Source: Gammaproteobacteria bacterium
Lineage (GTDB): Bacteria; Pseudomonadota; Gammaproteobacteria; HK1
DNA: 52,786 nt
Reading direction: 5' to 3'
NCBI GenBank assembly: GCA_009937425.1
Contig: JAACFO010000019.1
Location: forward strand, 1 to 52,786
The position numbers were made by a program, and so were the translations under genes. Of the stretch, positions 31,090-40,100 are shown piece after piece (the stretch's first letter is position 1; each line of letters opens with the position of its first letter). The notes beneath the pieces are model-generated. The model did no database searches and had not been told where the DNA came from. It was given only the letters and a program-made list of their open reading frames with translations.

Positions 31090-31254
31090 CTGTCGAATGC
31101 TGAAGTGACGCTGGCGGATCTCCAAACGACCCTGAAAGCCACTGACGCAGACCTGAAAAATGTGGTTCTGATACAGATTTATTTGACCTCACTCGAGCAC
31201 AAGCTTGTAGTTGACGAAATTTACACGTGCTATTTCTCAGAGCCCTATCTGTGA
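31090..31254 (+). pseudogene. RidA/YjgF-family fragment
   Basis: Reading from a CTG at 31090, 54 codons encode ADLKNVVLIQIYLTSLEHKL and VVDEIYTCYFSEPYL before a TGA. This is the middle of the RidA (enamine/imine deaminase) fold, which normally has about 125 residues. Both ends are missing and there is no start codon, so it is a decayed remnant. It lies after the cytochrome gene with no attC. Confidence 0.65.
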
Positions 31255-31491
31255 TAGCTCATACCTCATCGAACAGACAGTGTCCGAGGTGGTCGAAATT
31301 CTCACGTCCCCGATAGCGGACAGTCGATGATCCAGCACTGAACGGGTACTATCGACTGCGATCTCAACCGGTCGATGCAACACATGCGATAAATCGTTCT
31401 GCCGGTGTCTCGAAGTCTAACGTTTTCCGCGGACGCCATCGAGGGCTCGTCAGCTTCATCTCGTTGTTGTGCGGCGTGGTCTCGAAAGCCG

Positions 31492-32037
31492 CTAGTGACG
31501 CCACCACCGGCGATGCATGAATGCAAGAGCCGCAAGGAGATCATGGTCGTCTCGACCGGGCTCGACCCACAGGAGCCAGAATCTCTTGATGTGCCCCACC
31601 TGGCCGAGGACGTGAGTAGCCCCGCCGTGCTTAGCGACGATATTCATCCACCAATAGAATGGGGTGTGAACATTCCACCGGTCGCCATTGGAAAACGTGA
31701 GAGCATGGCGCCTCATAACCAACGACCGGGATGACACGGTCCATACGGAACTGTCGCCACGGCGCATCGTGAAGCCCAAGCCCGGCGGACGCGGGCGTAT
31801 TAGGCCGATCTCTTGACCTGCGGCGTCAAGAACGCGGACCCTCCGAAAGGCGGCGACGAGGCGGAGGCGGAGAGTGCCAGGCGTCTTTTCGGTCACATCC
31901 GCCTCAGCCGGCGCTTTCATGAGGCGCACGGAATCACCCCCACCCCGGTCGGTCTCGATCATCGAGTAATAGTGATACCGAGCCGCTCTGTCCATCCAGT
32001 CGGGGATGTATATGTCTGGCCCCATGAGGCTCATCAT
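31492..32037 (-). CDS. Hypothetical protein (possible LURP/scramblase-like)
   Basis: A 181-residue frame on the minus strand in the decaying zone after the array. The C-terminal half looks like a real protein, with a run of aromatic and basic residues (HIKRFWLLWVEPGRDDHDLL, then FMHRRWWRH). The first part has VLDAAGQEIGLIRPRPPG, which resembles LURP-one/scramblase-like proteins, but I cannot confirm this. The start is unclear: there is no good ribosome-binding sequence at 32037, so the true start could be an internal ATG. Confidence 0.45.
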   Translation of the reverse strand: MMSLMGPDIYIPDWMDRAARYHYYSMIETDRGGGDSVRLMKAPAEADVTEKTPGTLRLRLVAAFRRVRVLDAAGQEIGLIRPRPPGLGFTMRRGDSSVWTVSSRSLVMRRHALTFSNGDRWNVHTPFYWWMNIVAKHGGATHVLGQVGHIKRFWLLWVEPGRDDHDLLAALAFMHRRWWRH

Positions 32038-32335
32038 GTGTGCCTAGCTACTGGGAGCATCGAGGATGGTGCGGTAGTCCGCATAACAGATTATTAGGTG
32101 GCCATATGCCGTCTTATAACAGGGACAGTTGCCGCCTATCATGCTTGAGTGTCTGTTTGCCGTGCCACAAATCGCCGCCGGGAATGTGCGGAAGTGGCCG
32201 TCAGGTCCTGCCTCAGTCTAATCGACATTCTAACGGAGAGTAGTGATCGTGGGAGGCTCGGTCGATATCGCCCCCTCGGATGGCTGTGAACCTTAGGATT
32301 TGTCACTAGCGGCCAAGTTCAATGAGGCTTGAACG

Positions 32336-32767
32336 CTAACTAAGCACTCTGAAGTGAATGAATGTCGAGACCATCGCCCCTCCATGGTAGAGGGCTTCAT
32401 AGCGATCATCACCGAGTGCATGCACAGTGAAGCAATTGGTTCTAATACCTACGGATTTGCCCCACCAAGTGAGTTCATAACACATCACATCGTCATTGAT
32501 TCTCCAAGTGCCAGTGTCTGCACAATCGCCAGTCTGGTTATGCAAGCGAAAGCAAACCGTGTTATCTGCGCCCCAACTCCAATAGCCCAATTCCGCATCT
32601 TCAGCCGCCCATGTGCCTTGAAGTGCAAGCTTTTGGACAGCAGTGCCATTAAGCGCCTGAACCTCCGCTTTAGAGTTAGCAAGCAGACAAAACGTTAACA
32701 TCAACCCCAAGCTCGCCAGACGCAACCACTGAATGGGTTTTTGCATTCCTTTCTGAGTACACGGCAT
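32336..32767 (-). CDS. Secreted hypothetical protein, DUF995-like
   Basis: A 143-residue protein with a signal peptide (LRLASLGLMLTFCLLANSKA). The mature part starts GTAVQKLALQGTWAAEDAEL, then has GADNTVCFRLHNQTGDCADT and four cysteines in total that could form disulfides. The pattern of a small beta-sheet domain with paired cysteines is like DUF995-type proteins. The start at 32767 is supported by GGAGG seven bases upstream. It stands alone, with no operon partner. Confidence 0.7.
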   Translation of the reverse strand: MPCTQKGMQKPIQWLRLASLGLMLTFCLLANSKAEVQALNGTAVQKLALQGTWAAEDAELGYWSWGADNTVCFRLHNQTGDCADTGTWRINDDVMCYELTWWGKSVGIRTNCFTVHALGDDRYEALYHGGAMVSTFIHFRVLS

Positions 32768-33157
32768 CGAGAATCCTCCTCTCTTTATTCGGCCTACCCT
32801 ACGCGACGGGAATATGTTCTATAGCCAGATTGACTCTACTCCTGGCTGCACAAATGATCATCCTCGCCAGATTCAATGGTAATTAGAACCATCACAAAGT
32901 AAACGCTCGCCTCCTAGGCTCAAATGGCAATTTGTGGCCGATTTTTGCCTACCGAAAGGCGTCTTGTTGGCCAATTGAGCGTCCGCTTTGGGTGAGTCCA
33001 TCTGACACTGTCTGTCAGATCAGATGCCGACCATTACACCTATCCGGTACGGGCGTGCATCACTGTATCCGAGCTACCGACACCAGGTACGATGTTCGAG
33101 ATCGAGGCAACGGCCACGCTCTCACATTCCTGGATTTTCGGAATGCGCTCGAATCCG
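32768..33157. other. Intergenic region, no gene recognised
   Basis: About 390 bases between the DUF995-like gene and the GIDE-like gene. No protein, RNA or repeat is recognised. One short plus-strand frame (32932-33174) has no ribosome-binding site and overlaps the next gene. The segment may hold promoters for the minus-strand secreted protein. Confidence 0.6.
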
Positions 33158-34114
33158 TCAGGGTGTGCGATTGATTAGCAGCGTCATGCCCCACACGGAA
33201 GCGGCAACGAACACTGTCAGATGGATCCAGGCCCACCATTTGTAGCGTCGCCTGAGATCGTCGGGATCACGATTGGATAATAGAAAAGGCCGGCCATCGC
33301 CGGGAGCACGCATCATATGAATGCCGGGTTTGAGCCGCATCTCCCGGTGCTGCGCATTTACCTGTCGTTCGGCGGCTGTTACCGCCCCCTGCCATTCCTG
33401 TAAATCGACCTCTCCGTCACCGTTGGTATCGAATTGTTGCACCAGAGCCGCGCGATCCCGCTTCCATTCGCGTAGTAAAGCGCTGAGATCCGCCCGGCGG
33501 TCCAGTGTTCCATCGGCTGCGCGCAACGTGCGCATGTCACCTATGGCATAAATCCGATCGCCTGGCACCAGATAGTTGACCCGGTAGTAGGTGGAACCCT
33601 CCCGCCAGCTCGTCTGATGCGCCGATTGGACCTCGGCATGCTCGGGATCGATGACACATTCTCCGGTGCCATCTTCGATGATGAAGGTGTCTTCGCTGCG
33701 TTCGAAGCGTGTGTTGGTACGGTTTTTGCCGAAGCTGCGTTGTTGTTCGATGATGGTCGCCAAGTACCAGAGACAGGGTGGTGCTTTGCCGTAGCGAAGC
33801 AAATCCGCATCGGGGGTCGCGCGGCAGGTACCGGTGAGCTCCACGTAGCCTTGGGCGGCGCTGCGCAGTATCGCCGTCGGCGTGTCGGCGATAACACGGT
33901 AGCGCTTGAGCGCACCGAGCCATGCCACCACTGCGCCGAGGCTGAGGACCGCGATGCCTGCTATGCGCAGATTGGGATCCTGGTGGCTGTAGCTGTAGAC
34001 GATGCAGATGAAGCCGACGGCGAGGTAAGCCGAAGCTATCAGGGAACGGAACAGGCTGCCGGCGGAATGGCCCCGAATCTCGGCACCGCCGATATGGACG
34101 AGATCCAGAAACAT
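33158..34114 (-). CDS. Membrane protein with GIDE-like domain and EF-hand
   Basis: A 318-residue membrane protein. Two hydrophobic segments near the N-terminus (about 23-42 and 50-67), a central beta-rich domain (about 80-190) with ELTGTCRATPDAD, PPCLWYLATII and FIIEDGTGECVIDP resembling the GIDE domain of E3-ligase-like proteins, and an EF-hand loop DTNGDGEVDLQE at residues 229-240. A final helix lies at about 290-312. It follows the lemA gene by 17 bases on the same strand, a pairing common in bacteria. Function unknown; the EF-hand suggests calcium binding. Confidence 0.75.
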   Translation of the reverse strand: MFLDLVHIGGAEIRGHSAGSLFRSLIASAYLAVGFICIVYSYSHQDPNLRIAGIAVLSLGAVVAWLGALKRYRVIADTPTAILRSAAQGYVELTGTCRATPDADLLRYGKAPPCLWYLATIIEQQRSFGKNRTNTRFERSEDTFIIEDGTGECVIDPEHAEVQSAHQTSWREGSTYYRVNYLVPGDRIYAIGDMRTLRAADGTLDRRADLSALLREWKRDRAALVQQFDTNGDGEVDLQEWQGAVTAAERQVNAQHREMRLKPGIHMMRAPGDGRPFLLSNRDPDDLRRRYKWWAWIHLTVFVAASVWGMTLLINRTP

Positions 34115-34131
34115 CGGCTGATCGGGTCAGC

Positions 34132-34707
34132 TCAGGACTGGAACAGTCCGCCCACGTTGACGTCCGCAAGCTCCGATTGCTCGAACTCGAGCAGTTGAAA
34201 GGATTTGAAATTGAAAAATCGTGCGATGATGACGTCGGGGAACTCTTCGATACCGATGTTGTTGAGATTGACCGATTCGTTGTAGAACTCGCGCCGGTCG
34301 GCGATGGAGTCTTCGAGTCCGGTGATGCGCCCCTGCAGATGCTGGAAGGTCTCGTTGGCCTTCAGGTCCGGATAATCCTCGGCGAGGGCGAACAGCTGAC
34401 CGAGGCCAATGCGAAGCGCGCCTTCGGCGGCGCCGAGCGCACCGATATCGCCGGACGCACGGGCGCTTGCAGCACGACTCCTGGCGTTGATGACCTTCTC
34501 GAGAGTCTCTCTCTCGTACTGCATGTACTCTTTGCAGGTGTCTATCAACTTTGGCAACTCATCGTGACGCTGCTTGAGCAGTACGTCGATATTGCTCCAT
34601 GCTTTGGTGGCGTTGTGCTTGAGATTAACGAGCCGGTTGTATATGGCGATGACGTAAAACACCGCTACGACGATCAGTGCCAGCACCACGTATCCAAAAA
34701 TATCCAT
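34132..34707 (-). CDS. LemA family protein
   Basis: A 191-residue LemA protein. One N-terminal membrane helix (residues 4-24) is followed by YNRLVNLKHNATKAWSNIDV and the LemA core KQRHDELPKLIDTCKEYMQYE. The later motif PDLKANETFQHLQGRITGLE and the DRREFYNESVNLNN segment are diagnostic. It has an N-out topology with a helical periplasmic or cytoplasmic domain. It is the first gene of a two-gene set with the GIDE/EF-hand protein and is divergent from fadI. Confidence 0.93.
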   Translation of the reverse strand: MDIFGYVVLALIVVAVFYVIAIYNRLVNLKHNATKAWSNIDVLLKQRHDELPKLIDTCKEYMQYERETLEKVINARSRAASARASGDIGALGAAEGALRIGLGQLFALAEDYPDLKANETFQHLQGRITGLEDSIADRREFYNESVNLNNIGIEEFPDVIIARFFNFKSFQLLEFEQSELADVNVGGLFQS

Positions 34708-34925
34708 GAGTCTTTACCCAGCGATTCCACGGGATCTATCCGGCCGCCTTGGCCGGTACTGACGACAAGCATAGACCAGGGGGTCGCCGGCGCCGGTGGA
34801 ATGGGTCACATTTCCGCCCCGCGGGCCCGTATCCGGCAGCCGGGAAGACGCCTATTATCCGCCCTGGAATCGCCTGTGGAGGACCTGCCAGTGCCCCCGT
34901 ATTGTTCGAGCAGGAGGACGGCGCC

Positions 34926-36185
34926 GTGAGCGCCGCCGGGCCCGGCGGCAGAATCGCTATCGTAGACGGCATGCGCACGCCCTTTGTCCGGGCGGGAACC
35001 GTATTCAAAGACCTTAACGCCAGGGATTTGGCGGTGCACTCGGTGGATTCTCTGCTGGATCATGCCCAGTTGCCCGCCGATCAGGTGGATGAGCTGATAT
35101 TCGGCAACGTGGTCCTGGATCCCAGAACGCCGCATCTGGCGAGGGAGATCGTGTTCGCCTCCCGGCTGCCCGCAAGCGTGCGGGCGCTGACCATAGTAGA
35201 TAACTGTATTACCGGGACCTCGGCCATTGCCGTCGCCATGGCGGATATCCAGACCGGGCGGACCGATGTGGGTATTGCCGGCGGCGTGGAATCCCTTTCC
35301 AACCCTGCGGTTTTGTTTACTCGCGCCGCGAGTCGCAAATTCGTGGATCTGGCCGCCGCCCGCAGCTTTGGGGAGCGGCTGCGCGGGCTTCTACGGCTTC
35401 GGCCGCGGGATTTCTGGCCCGAGGCAGCGGCGATTGCCGAACCCTCCACGGGCCTCACCATGGGCGAGCACTGTGAGCTGATGGTCAAGCAGTGGTCGGT
35501 CGGGCGCAGTGAGCAGGACGCGCTCGCTTGCCGCAGCCACCATAATGCCCACGCGGCGACCCAGGACGGCCGGTTAGGCGCCGAAATTGCGGCCCTCGAT
35601 GGCATCGACAGGGACGGCCTCATCCGGCCCGACACCAGTGTTGAGCAGCTTGCCAAGCTGCAGCCGGTGTTCGACCGCTCATCCACCGGCACCATTACTG
35701 CCGGAAGCTCGAGCCCGTTGACCGACGGTGCCGCGTGCGTTTTGCTCATGTCCGAGCAGCGCGCCCAGCGCGAGGGTCGCAAGCCGATGGCCTTTATCAA
35801 GGCCATGGTGAATGCCAGTATCGATCCCGCGGACGGGCTGCTCATGGGCCCGGGGGTCGCCGTGCCGCAATTGCTCCACGAGACCGGACTGACACTTGCC
35901 GACATGGACGTGGTGGAGATGCACGAGGCCTTCGCCGGTCAGGTATTGTGTAACCTCAAGGCCTGGGAGCTCGGCTGGCGCAGTCCAGCTATCGGCCGGG
36001 TCGCGCCGGAGCGGCTGAATCCCCTGGGGAGCTCCATCGCGGTGGGGCACCCTTTTGCCGCGACGGGTGTGCGCATCGTCGTCACCCTCGCCAACGAACT
36101 CGAGCGGCGCTCAGGGCGTTACGGACTGGTCAGCATTTGCGGCGCGGGCGCGACAGCGGTGGCGATGATCCTGGAACGAACATGA
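34926..36185 (+). CDS. fadI: Acetyl-CoA acyltransferase, FadI-like thiolase
   Basis: A thiolase of about 419 residues that cleaves 3-ketoacyl-CoA in beta-oxidation. The catalytic nucleophile is Cys94 (IVDNCITGTSA), the catalytic His is in VVEMHEAFAGQVL, and the second Cys is in SICGAGATAVAMIL near the end. NPLGSSIAVGHPFAATG is also a family motif. The GTG at 34926, eight bases after AGGAGG, is preferred over the longer frame from 34749. It lies 43 bases before the fadJ-like gene, and the two probably form a trifunctional complex of the FadIJ type. Confidence 0.92.
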   Translation: MSAAGPGGRIAIVDGMRTPFVRAGTVFKDLNARDLAVHSVDSLLDHAQLPADQVDELIFGNVVLDPRTPHLAREIVFASRLPASVRALTIVDNCITGTSAIAVAMADIQTGRTDVGIAGGVESLSNPAVLFTRAASRKFVDLAAARSFGERLRGLLRLRPRDFWPEAAAIAEPSTGLTMGEHCELMVKQWSVGRSEQDALACRSHHNAHAATQDGRLGAEIAALDGIDRDGLIRPDTSVEQLAKLQPVFDRSSTGTITAGSSSPLTDGAACVLLMSEQRAQREGRKPMAFIKAMVNASIDPADGLLMGPGVAVPQLLHETGLTLADMDVVEMHEAFAGQVLCNLKAWELGWRSPAIGRVAPERLNPLGSSIAVGHPFAATGVRIVVTLANELERRSGRYGLVSICGAGATAVAMILERT

Positions 36186-36228
36186 ATCTATCGGCGATTA
36201 CCTGCGTGACAGGGCAGCGGGCGCAACC

Positions 36229-38418
36229 ATGACAGCCGGCGAACCCACCTTGCGACTCGAACGCCGTGACGACGGTATCGCGGTGCTGTGGATGGACGAT
36301 CCGCGGGAGCCCGTGAATACCCTGAGGCCGGAGCTCGCCGATGAGTTTCGACAGGTGCTCGATGTGCTTCAAGAGGCCTCCGCGGCGAAAGCGCTGATCA
36401 TCATCTCCGCAAAGCCGGACAACTTCATCGCCGGCGCTAATCTGGACATGCTGCAATCGGTGAAAAGTATTGCCGAGGGGCGCGAACTCGCGGAGCTCTC
36501 CCAGGCCGTGCACATGCGCCTCGCCTCGCTGCCTATGCCCGTGGTGGCTGCCATACACGGAAGCTGCCTTGGCGGCGGGCTGGAACTCGCCCTGGCCACC
36601 GATGCTCGTGTCGCCAGCAGCGATCAGGTAACGCGCCTGGGACTTCCGGAAGTACAGCTGGGCTTGTTACCTGGCGGCGGCGGTACCCAGCGCCTGGCGC
36701 GCCTAATCGGCCTTGCTCCCGCCCTGCGCCTGCTCTTGACGGGACGGCAGCTGGATGCGGGCCAAGCCCTGACGCAAGGGCTGGTGGATGCGGTGGTGGA
36801 CCGGGAGCAACTCCTGGACGCGGCCATGGAACGGGCACTCACCATGCGGGGTCTTCACCGCCGGACGGGCCGACCGCTGGTGCCGCCGCCGGTGGCGTCA
36901 CCATTCAATCGGCGCGGCTTCGTGCACTTCCTGTTGGCACGTAATCCCATCGGCCGGCAGTTGTTTTTCGCCCGCGTGCACCGTCAGACCGTCGACAAGA
37001 CGCGGGGCAATTATCCCGCACCGGAGCGCATTCTCGAGGTGGTACGAAAGGGCCTCGAGCAGGGCAGGGTTAACGGATTCGCGGCGGAGGCGCGGGCCTT
37101 CGGCGATCTGGTCGTGAGTCCTCAGTCGCGAGCGCTGGTACGCATGTTCTTCGCCACCCGCGCGCTTGCCAGGGAAAACGGTGTCGATGATTCACGAATC
37201 GAAGCAAGCGACGTTGATGCCGTGGGCGTATTGGGCGCAGGTCTCATGGGCGTTGGCATCGCGTACCTGTGCGCGGCAAAAGCTGGCTCCTCGGTGACCA
37301 TCAGGGAACGCGACCAGGCGAGTCTGGACAAAGGGCTGCAACGGCTGGGCGAACTCGTCGATGGGCGTGTGCAACGCAAACGCTTGAGCAGGGAGGAAGG
37401 CGAGGCCATTGTCGGGCGCGTTGCAGGCACGATAGATGTTACGCCGCTCGAATCCGCGAGCCTCGTCATCGAGGCGGTATTCGAGGATCGGGATCTGAAG
37501 CGCAAATTGCTGGCGGAGGTGGAGTCGCTGGATCAGGATCAGGTGATTTTCGCATCGAACACGTCGTCAATCCCCATTTCCGAAATCGCAGCCGGCAGCC
37601 GTCATCCCGCCAATGTCATCGGCATGCACTACTTTTCGCCGGCGGACCGCATGCCCCTGCTGGAAGTGGTCATCACTGAGCAGACAGCGCCCCAAGTCAC
37701 AGCCACATGTGTCGCCTACGGCAAGCGTCAGGGTAAGACCGTCATCGCCGTTCGCGACGGTGCCGGCTTCTACACCTCGCGTATATTGGCGCCGTATCTG
37801 AATGAGGCCGCCTGGTTGCTCACCGAAGGTGTTGCAGTCCAGACCATTGATCGGGCGCTGGTGGATTTTGGCTTTCCTCTCGGCCCCCTGGCGCTGCTGG
37901 ATGACATCGGCATCGATGTGGCCTACAAGGTGAGTCGCGTCCTCAGCGATGCCTTCGGACTGCGCATGCAGGCCCCCGAGGGTATGCAGCGGTTGGTGGA
38001 AGAGGGTCATGTGGGTAGGAAGTCCGGGCGCGGATTCTATGTGCACGATGGCCGACCCCGCCGGCGGGTCAACGACGCGGTTGACGAACTTGTCGGCCTC
38101 ACGTCGGAGAAAGACACGGGCACGATTCCTATTGCAGAGCGTTGTGTTCTGCAGATGGTCAACGAGGCGGCGCGCTGCCTCGAATCGGGAATATTGCGCA
38201 GCGCCCGTGACGGCGATGTCGGTGCCGTCTTCGGCCTCGGGTTTCCGCCATTTCTTGGCGGCCCGTTTCGCTACGCAGACACCCTTGGCGCGGCCAAAGT
38301 CGTCGACCGGCTGTCGCATTTTGCCGAACTTCACGGCGAGCGCTATCAGCCCGCCGAAATCCTGCGCGGACTTGCAGAGCGTGGGCAGAATTTTTATGGT
38401 GGCGGTCCTGGCCAATGA
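36229..38418 (+). CDS. fadJ: Fatty-acid oxidation multifunctional enzyme, FadJ-like
   Basis: The enoyl-CoA hydratase / 3-hydroxyacyl-CoA dehydrogenase alpha chain, 729 residues. The N-terminal crotonase domain has HGSCLGGGLELALATDARVA and PEVQLGLLPGGGGTQRL. The dehydrogenase domain has the NAD fold GVLGAGLMGVGIAYLCAAKA, the ASNTSSIPISEIA motif and the catalytic His region GMHYFSPADRMPLLEVV. It ends FLGGPFRYADTLG...ERGQNFYGG, typical of FadJ. It acts with the FadI-like thiolase upstream. Confidence 0.95.
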   Translation: MTAGEPTLRLERRDDGIAVLWMDDPREPVNTLRPELADEFRQVLDVLQEASAAKALIIISAKPDNFIAGANLDMLQSVKSIAEGRELAELSQAVHMRLASLPMPVVAAIHGSCLGGGLELALATDARVASSDQVTRLGLPEVQLGLLPGGGGTQRLARLIGLAPALRLLLTGRQLDAGQALTQGLVDAVVDREQLLDAAMERALTMRGLHRRTGRPLVPPPVASPFNRRGFVHFLLARNPIGRQLFFARVHRQTVDKTRGNYPAPERILEVVRKGLEQGRVNGFAAEARAFGDLVVSPQSRALVRMFFATRALARENGVDDSRIEASDVDAVGVLGAGLMGVGIAYLCAAKAGSSVTIRERDQASLDKGLQRLGELVDGRVQRKRLSREEGEAIVGRVAGTIDVTPLESASLVIEAVFEDRDLKRKLLAEVESLDQDQVIFASNTSSIPISEIAAGSRHPANVIGMHYFSPADRMPLLEVVITEQTAPQVTATCVAYGKRQGKTVIAVRDGAGFYTSRILAPYLNEAAWLLTEGVAVQTIDRALVDFGFPLGPLALLDDIGIDVAYKVSRVLSDAFGLRMQAPEGMQRLVEEGHVGRKSGRGFYVHDGRPRRRVNDAVDELVGLTSEKDTGTIPIAERCVLQMVNEAARCLESGILRSARDGDVGAVFGLGFPPFLGGPFRYADTLGAAKVVDRLSHFAELHGERYQPAEILRGLAERGQNFYGGGPGQ

Positions 38419-38567
38419 TGACGGCCGATCATGCCAGGCGCGGTTCGCGCGTCGCGTGCTTCGAAGTCGAGCCCTTATCGAGCCGTTGGATTCGTCGCAT
38501 TGCCGTCTAAACTTCATTCCAGGGACGTCTTTTAATCACGTTGCAGCGAGGCCAGTATTTGATCGCC

Positions 38568-39395
38568 ATGACATCATTCGTATCCAGGTTGCTGACCGGC
38601 GTCGCGGGTCTTCTGATCGCAGTTGCGGTCCAGGCAGGCACGCTGAAGCTCGACCGCGATCCTCTTCAGGGAGCTTTAATCATCGGCCGCACCGATCCAG
38701 GAGCTACCGTGAAGCTCGATGGCAACCCCGTACGCGTGTCGAAGGATGGCGTGTTTTTACTGGGCTTTGGCCGCGATGCGCCGACACAGGCGCAGCTGGA
38801 TGCAGTCTTTTCCGACGGTAGCCGCATCCGTCGCGATTTGCAGGTGGCACAACGCACTTACAACGTGCAGCGCATCGACGGTCTTCCACCGAGCAAAGTA
38901 TCGCCGAGCGAAAAGGATATGGTGCGCATCCGCAAGGATATCGCCCAGGTGAGAAAGGCGCGTGCCCGGGACGATGCCCGCGAGGATTTTCTAGGGGGAT
39001 TCGCGTGGCCCGTGAAGGGCCGCATCAGCGGCGTATACGGTAGCCAGCGAATTCTCAATGGGGAGCCGCGGCGTCCCCATTTCGGCGTCGATATTGCGGC
39101 GCCGGTGGGTACCATCGTTCGCGCGCCGGCCGACGGCGTGGTTACGCTGACCCATAAGGACATGTTTTTCTCGGGCGGCACCCTGATCGTCGATCACGGG
39201 CACGGACTTTCATCCACATTCATGCATTTGAATGCCATCCTGGTGAAGGAAGGCAGGCACATTCACCAGGGTGACGTGATTGCCGAGGTGGGTGCTACCG
39301 GGCGGGTCAGTGGGCCACACTTGGACTGGCGCATGAATCTGCGGGGTCGCAGGCTGGACCCCCAGCTGCTGATGGGCCCCATGGCACCTCAGTAG
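38568..39395 (+). CDS. M23-family (LytM-type) peptidase, exported
   Basis: A 275-residue cell-wall peptidase homologue with a signal peptide (residues 1-23, SRLLTGVAGLLIAVAVQA). The N-terminal half is a beta domain, and the peptidase domain starts near FAWPVKGRISGVYGSQRILN. The metal ligands His171 and Asp175 (HFGVDIAAP) are present. At the third ligand position the usual HLH is His251-Leu-Asp253 (SGPHLDWRMN), so Asp may replace the ligand His. TTG 38541 is another possible start, but the ATG at 38568 gives the better signal peptide. Confidence 0.9.
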   Translation: MTSFVSRLLTGVAGLLIAVAVQAGTLKLDRDPLQGALIIGRTDPGATVKLDGNPVRVSKDGVFLLGFGRDAPTQAQLDAVFSDGSRIRRDLQVAQRTYNVQRIDGLPPSKVSPSEKDMVRIRKDIAQVRKARARDDAREDFLGGFAWPVKGRISGVYGSQRILNGEPRRPHFGVDIAAPVGTIVRAPADGVVTLTHKDMFFSGGTLIVDHGHGLSSTFMHLNAILVKEGRHIHQGDVIAEVGATGRVSGPHLDWRMNLRGRRLDPQLLMGPMAPQ

Positions 39396-39406
39396 CATTC
39401 TGATTG

Positions 39407-39952
39407 TCAGGCGGGCGCAGTTTCAGCCAGCAGGCTGTCCACGGCTGCGGTCAGATTGTCGTAACTTTCGAAGTCCACGAGGCTCTCGGCGATTTTTTCA
39501 TCGCCGCCTGCGCCTGTGCGCACGAATATGGGGCGCGCGCCCGCTGCCCGAGCGGCTTCGATTGCCGCCACGCTGCCACCGATTATCGGCACACCCGCCA
39601 GGGATATTCGCAGGCGTGAAGCAATCTCCAGCAACATCCCGGGACTCGGCATCATGCACTCACAGGCGTCCTTGGGCAGGCATGGGCAGAAGAATACGGC
39701 GTCCACGCTGCCACCAGCCTCCAGCAACTCCTGCTGCATTTTGTGGTGGATTGCGTTGAGCGTTTCGATGTTGAGGGCCTTTCGCCGCAACCCGGGTTGA
39801 TTGCTGGCGATTACCACCCGGTAGCCGGCGCCGTTGAGTCGCGCAAGCGCCTCCACACTGCCGGGGATCACCCGCCATGCCTGCTCGGATGTAACGGGGG
39901 CGCCGGCATTGAAGTTGATTACGCCGTCCCTGTCGAGAATGACCAGCTGCAC
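39407..39952 (-). CDS. GmhB-like HAD protein with lost catalytic motifs
   Basis: A 181-residue member of the D-glycero-manno-heptose 1,7-bisphosphate phosphatase (HisB-N/GmhB) family. Motif I DRDGVIN is intact (Asp7, Asp9), and motif II Ser50 is present (IASNQPGL). Motif III normally has a lysine in CRKPxPGM, but here it is CMMPSPGM (Met100-Met101). Motif IV, normally GDxxxD, is GGSVAAIEAA, with both acids gone. The zinc-loop cysteines are partly present (CPC, CEC; the usual His is a Cys). The start GTG 39952 follows GGAGG by seven bases. It may be an inactive or re-purposed paralogue. Confidence 0.85.
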   Translation of the reverse strand: MQLVILDRDGVINFNAGAPVTSEQAWRVIPGSVEALARLNGAGYRVVIASNQPGLRRKALNIETLNAIHHKMQQELLEAGGSVDAVFFCPCLPKDACECMMPSPGMLLEIASRLRISLAGVPIIGGSVAAIEAARAAGARPIFVRTGAGGDEKIAESLVDFESYDNLTAAVDSLLAETAPA

Positions 39953-40012
39953 TTGTGGCCCTCCGCGTGGCCGGATCGCGGCAATGCTCCAGGAGCACGC
40001 CTGAACACCGAA

Positions 40013-40043
40013 TTGTAATGACATCGGCTGCCTGAGGTATAGT
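40013..40043 (+). promoter_or_regulatory. Candidate promoter of fur
   Basis: TTGTAA (40013-40018) and TATAGT (40038-40043) with a 19-base spacer, 57 bases before the fur start codon, in the gap between divergent gmhB-like and fur. Consensus match only. Confidence 0.4.
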
Positions 40044-40100
40044 ACCCGGCTTTGACGAAGTCCCGGAAATCGATGCGGGGTCCCGAGCGGGGAGAATGCC

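Noticed and set aside
31302-31544. An 80-codon minus-strand frame near the RidA remnant.
   Set aside because: No start signal, low-complexity composition and no family resemblance.
32300-32345. A short inverted pattern (AGCG...TTCAA / TTGAACGCT) after the DUF995-like gene, which could be an attC in reverse.
   Set aside because: The arms are short with a 6-base offset and neither core matches RYYYAAC or GTTRRRY.
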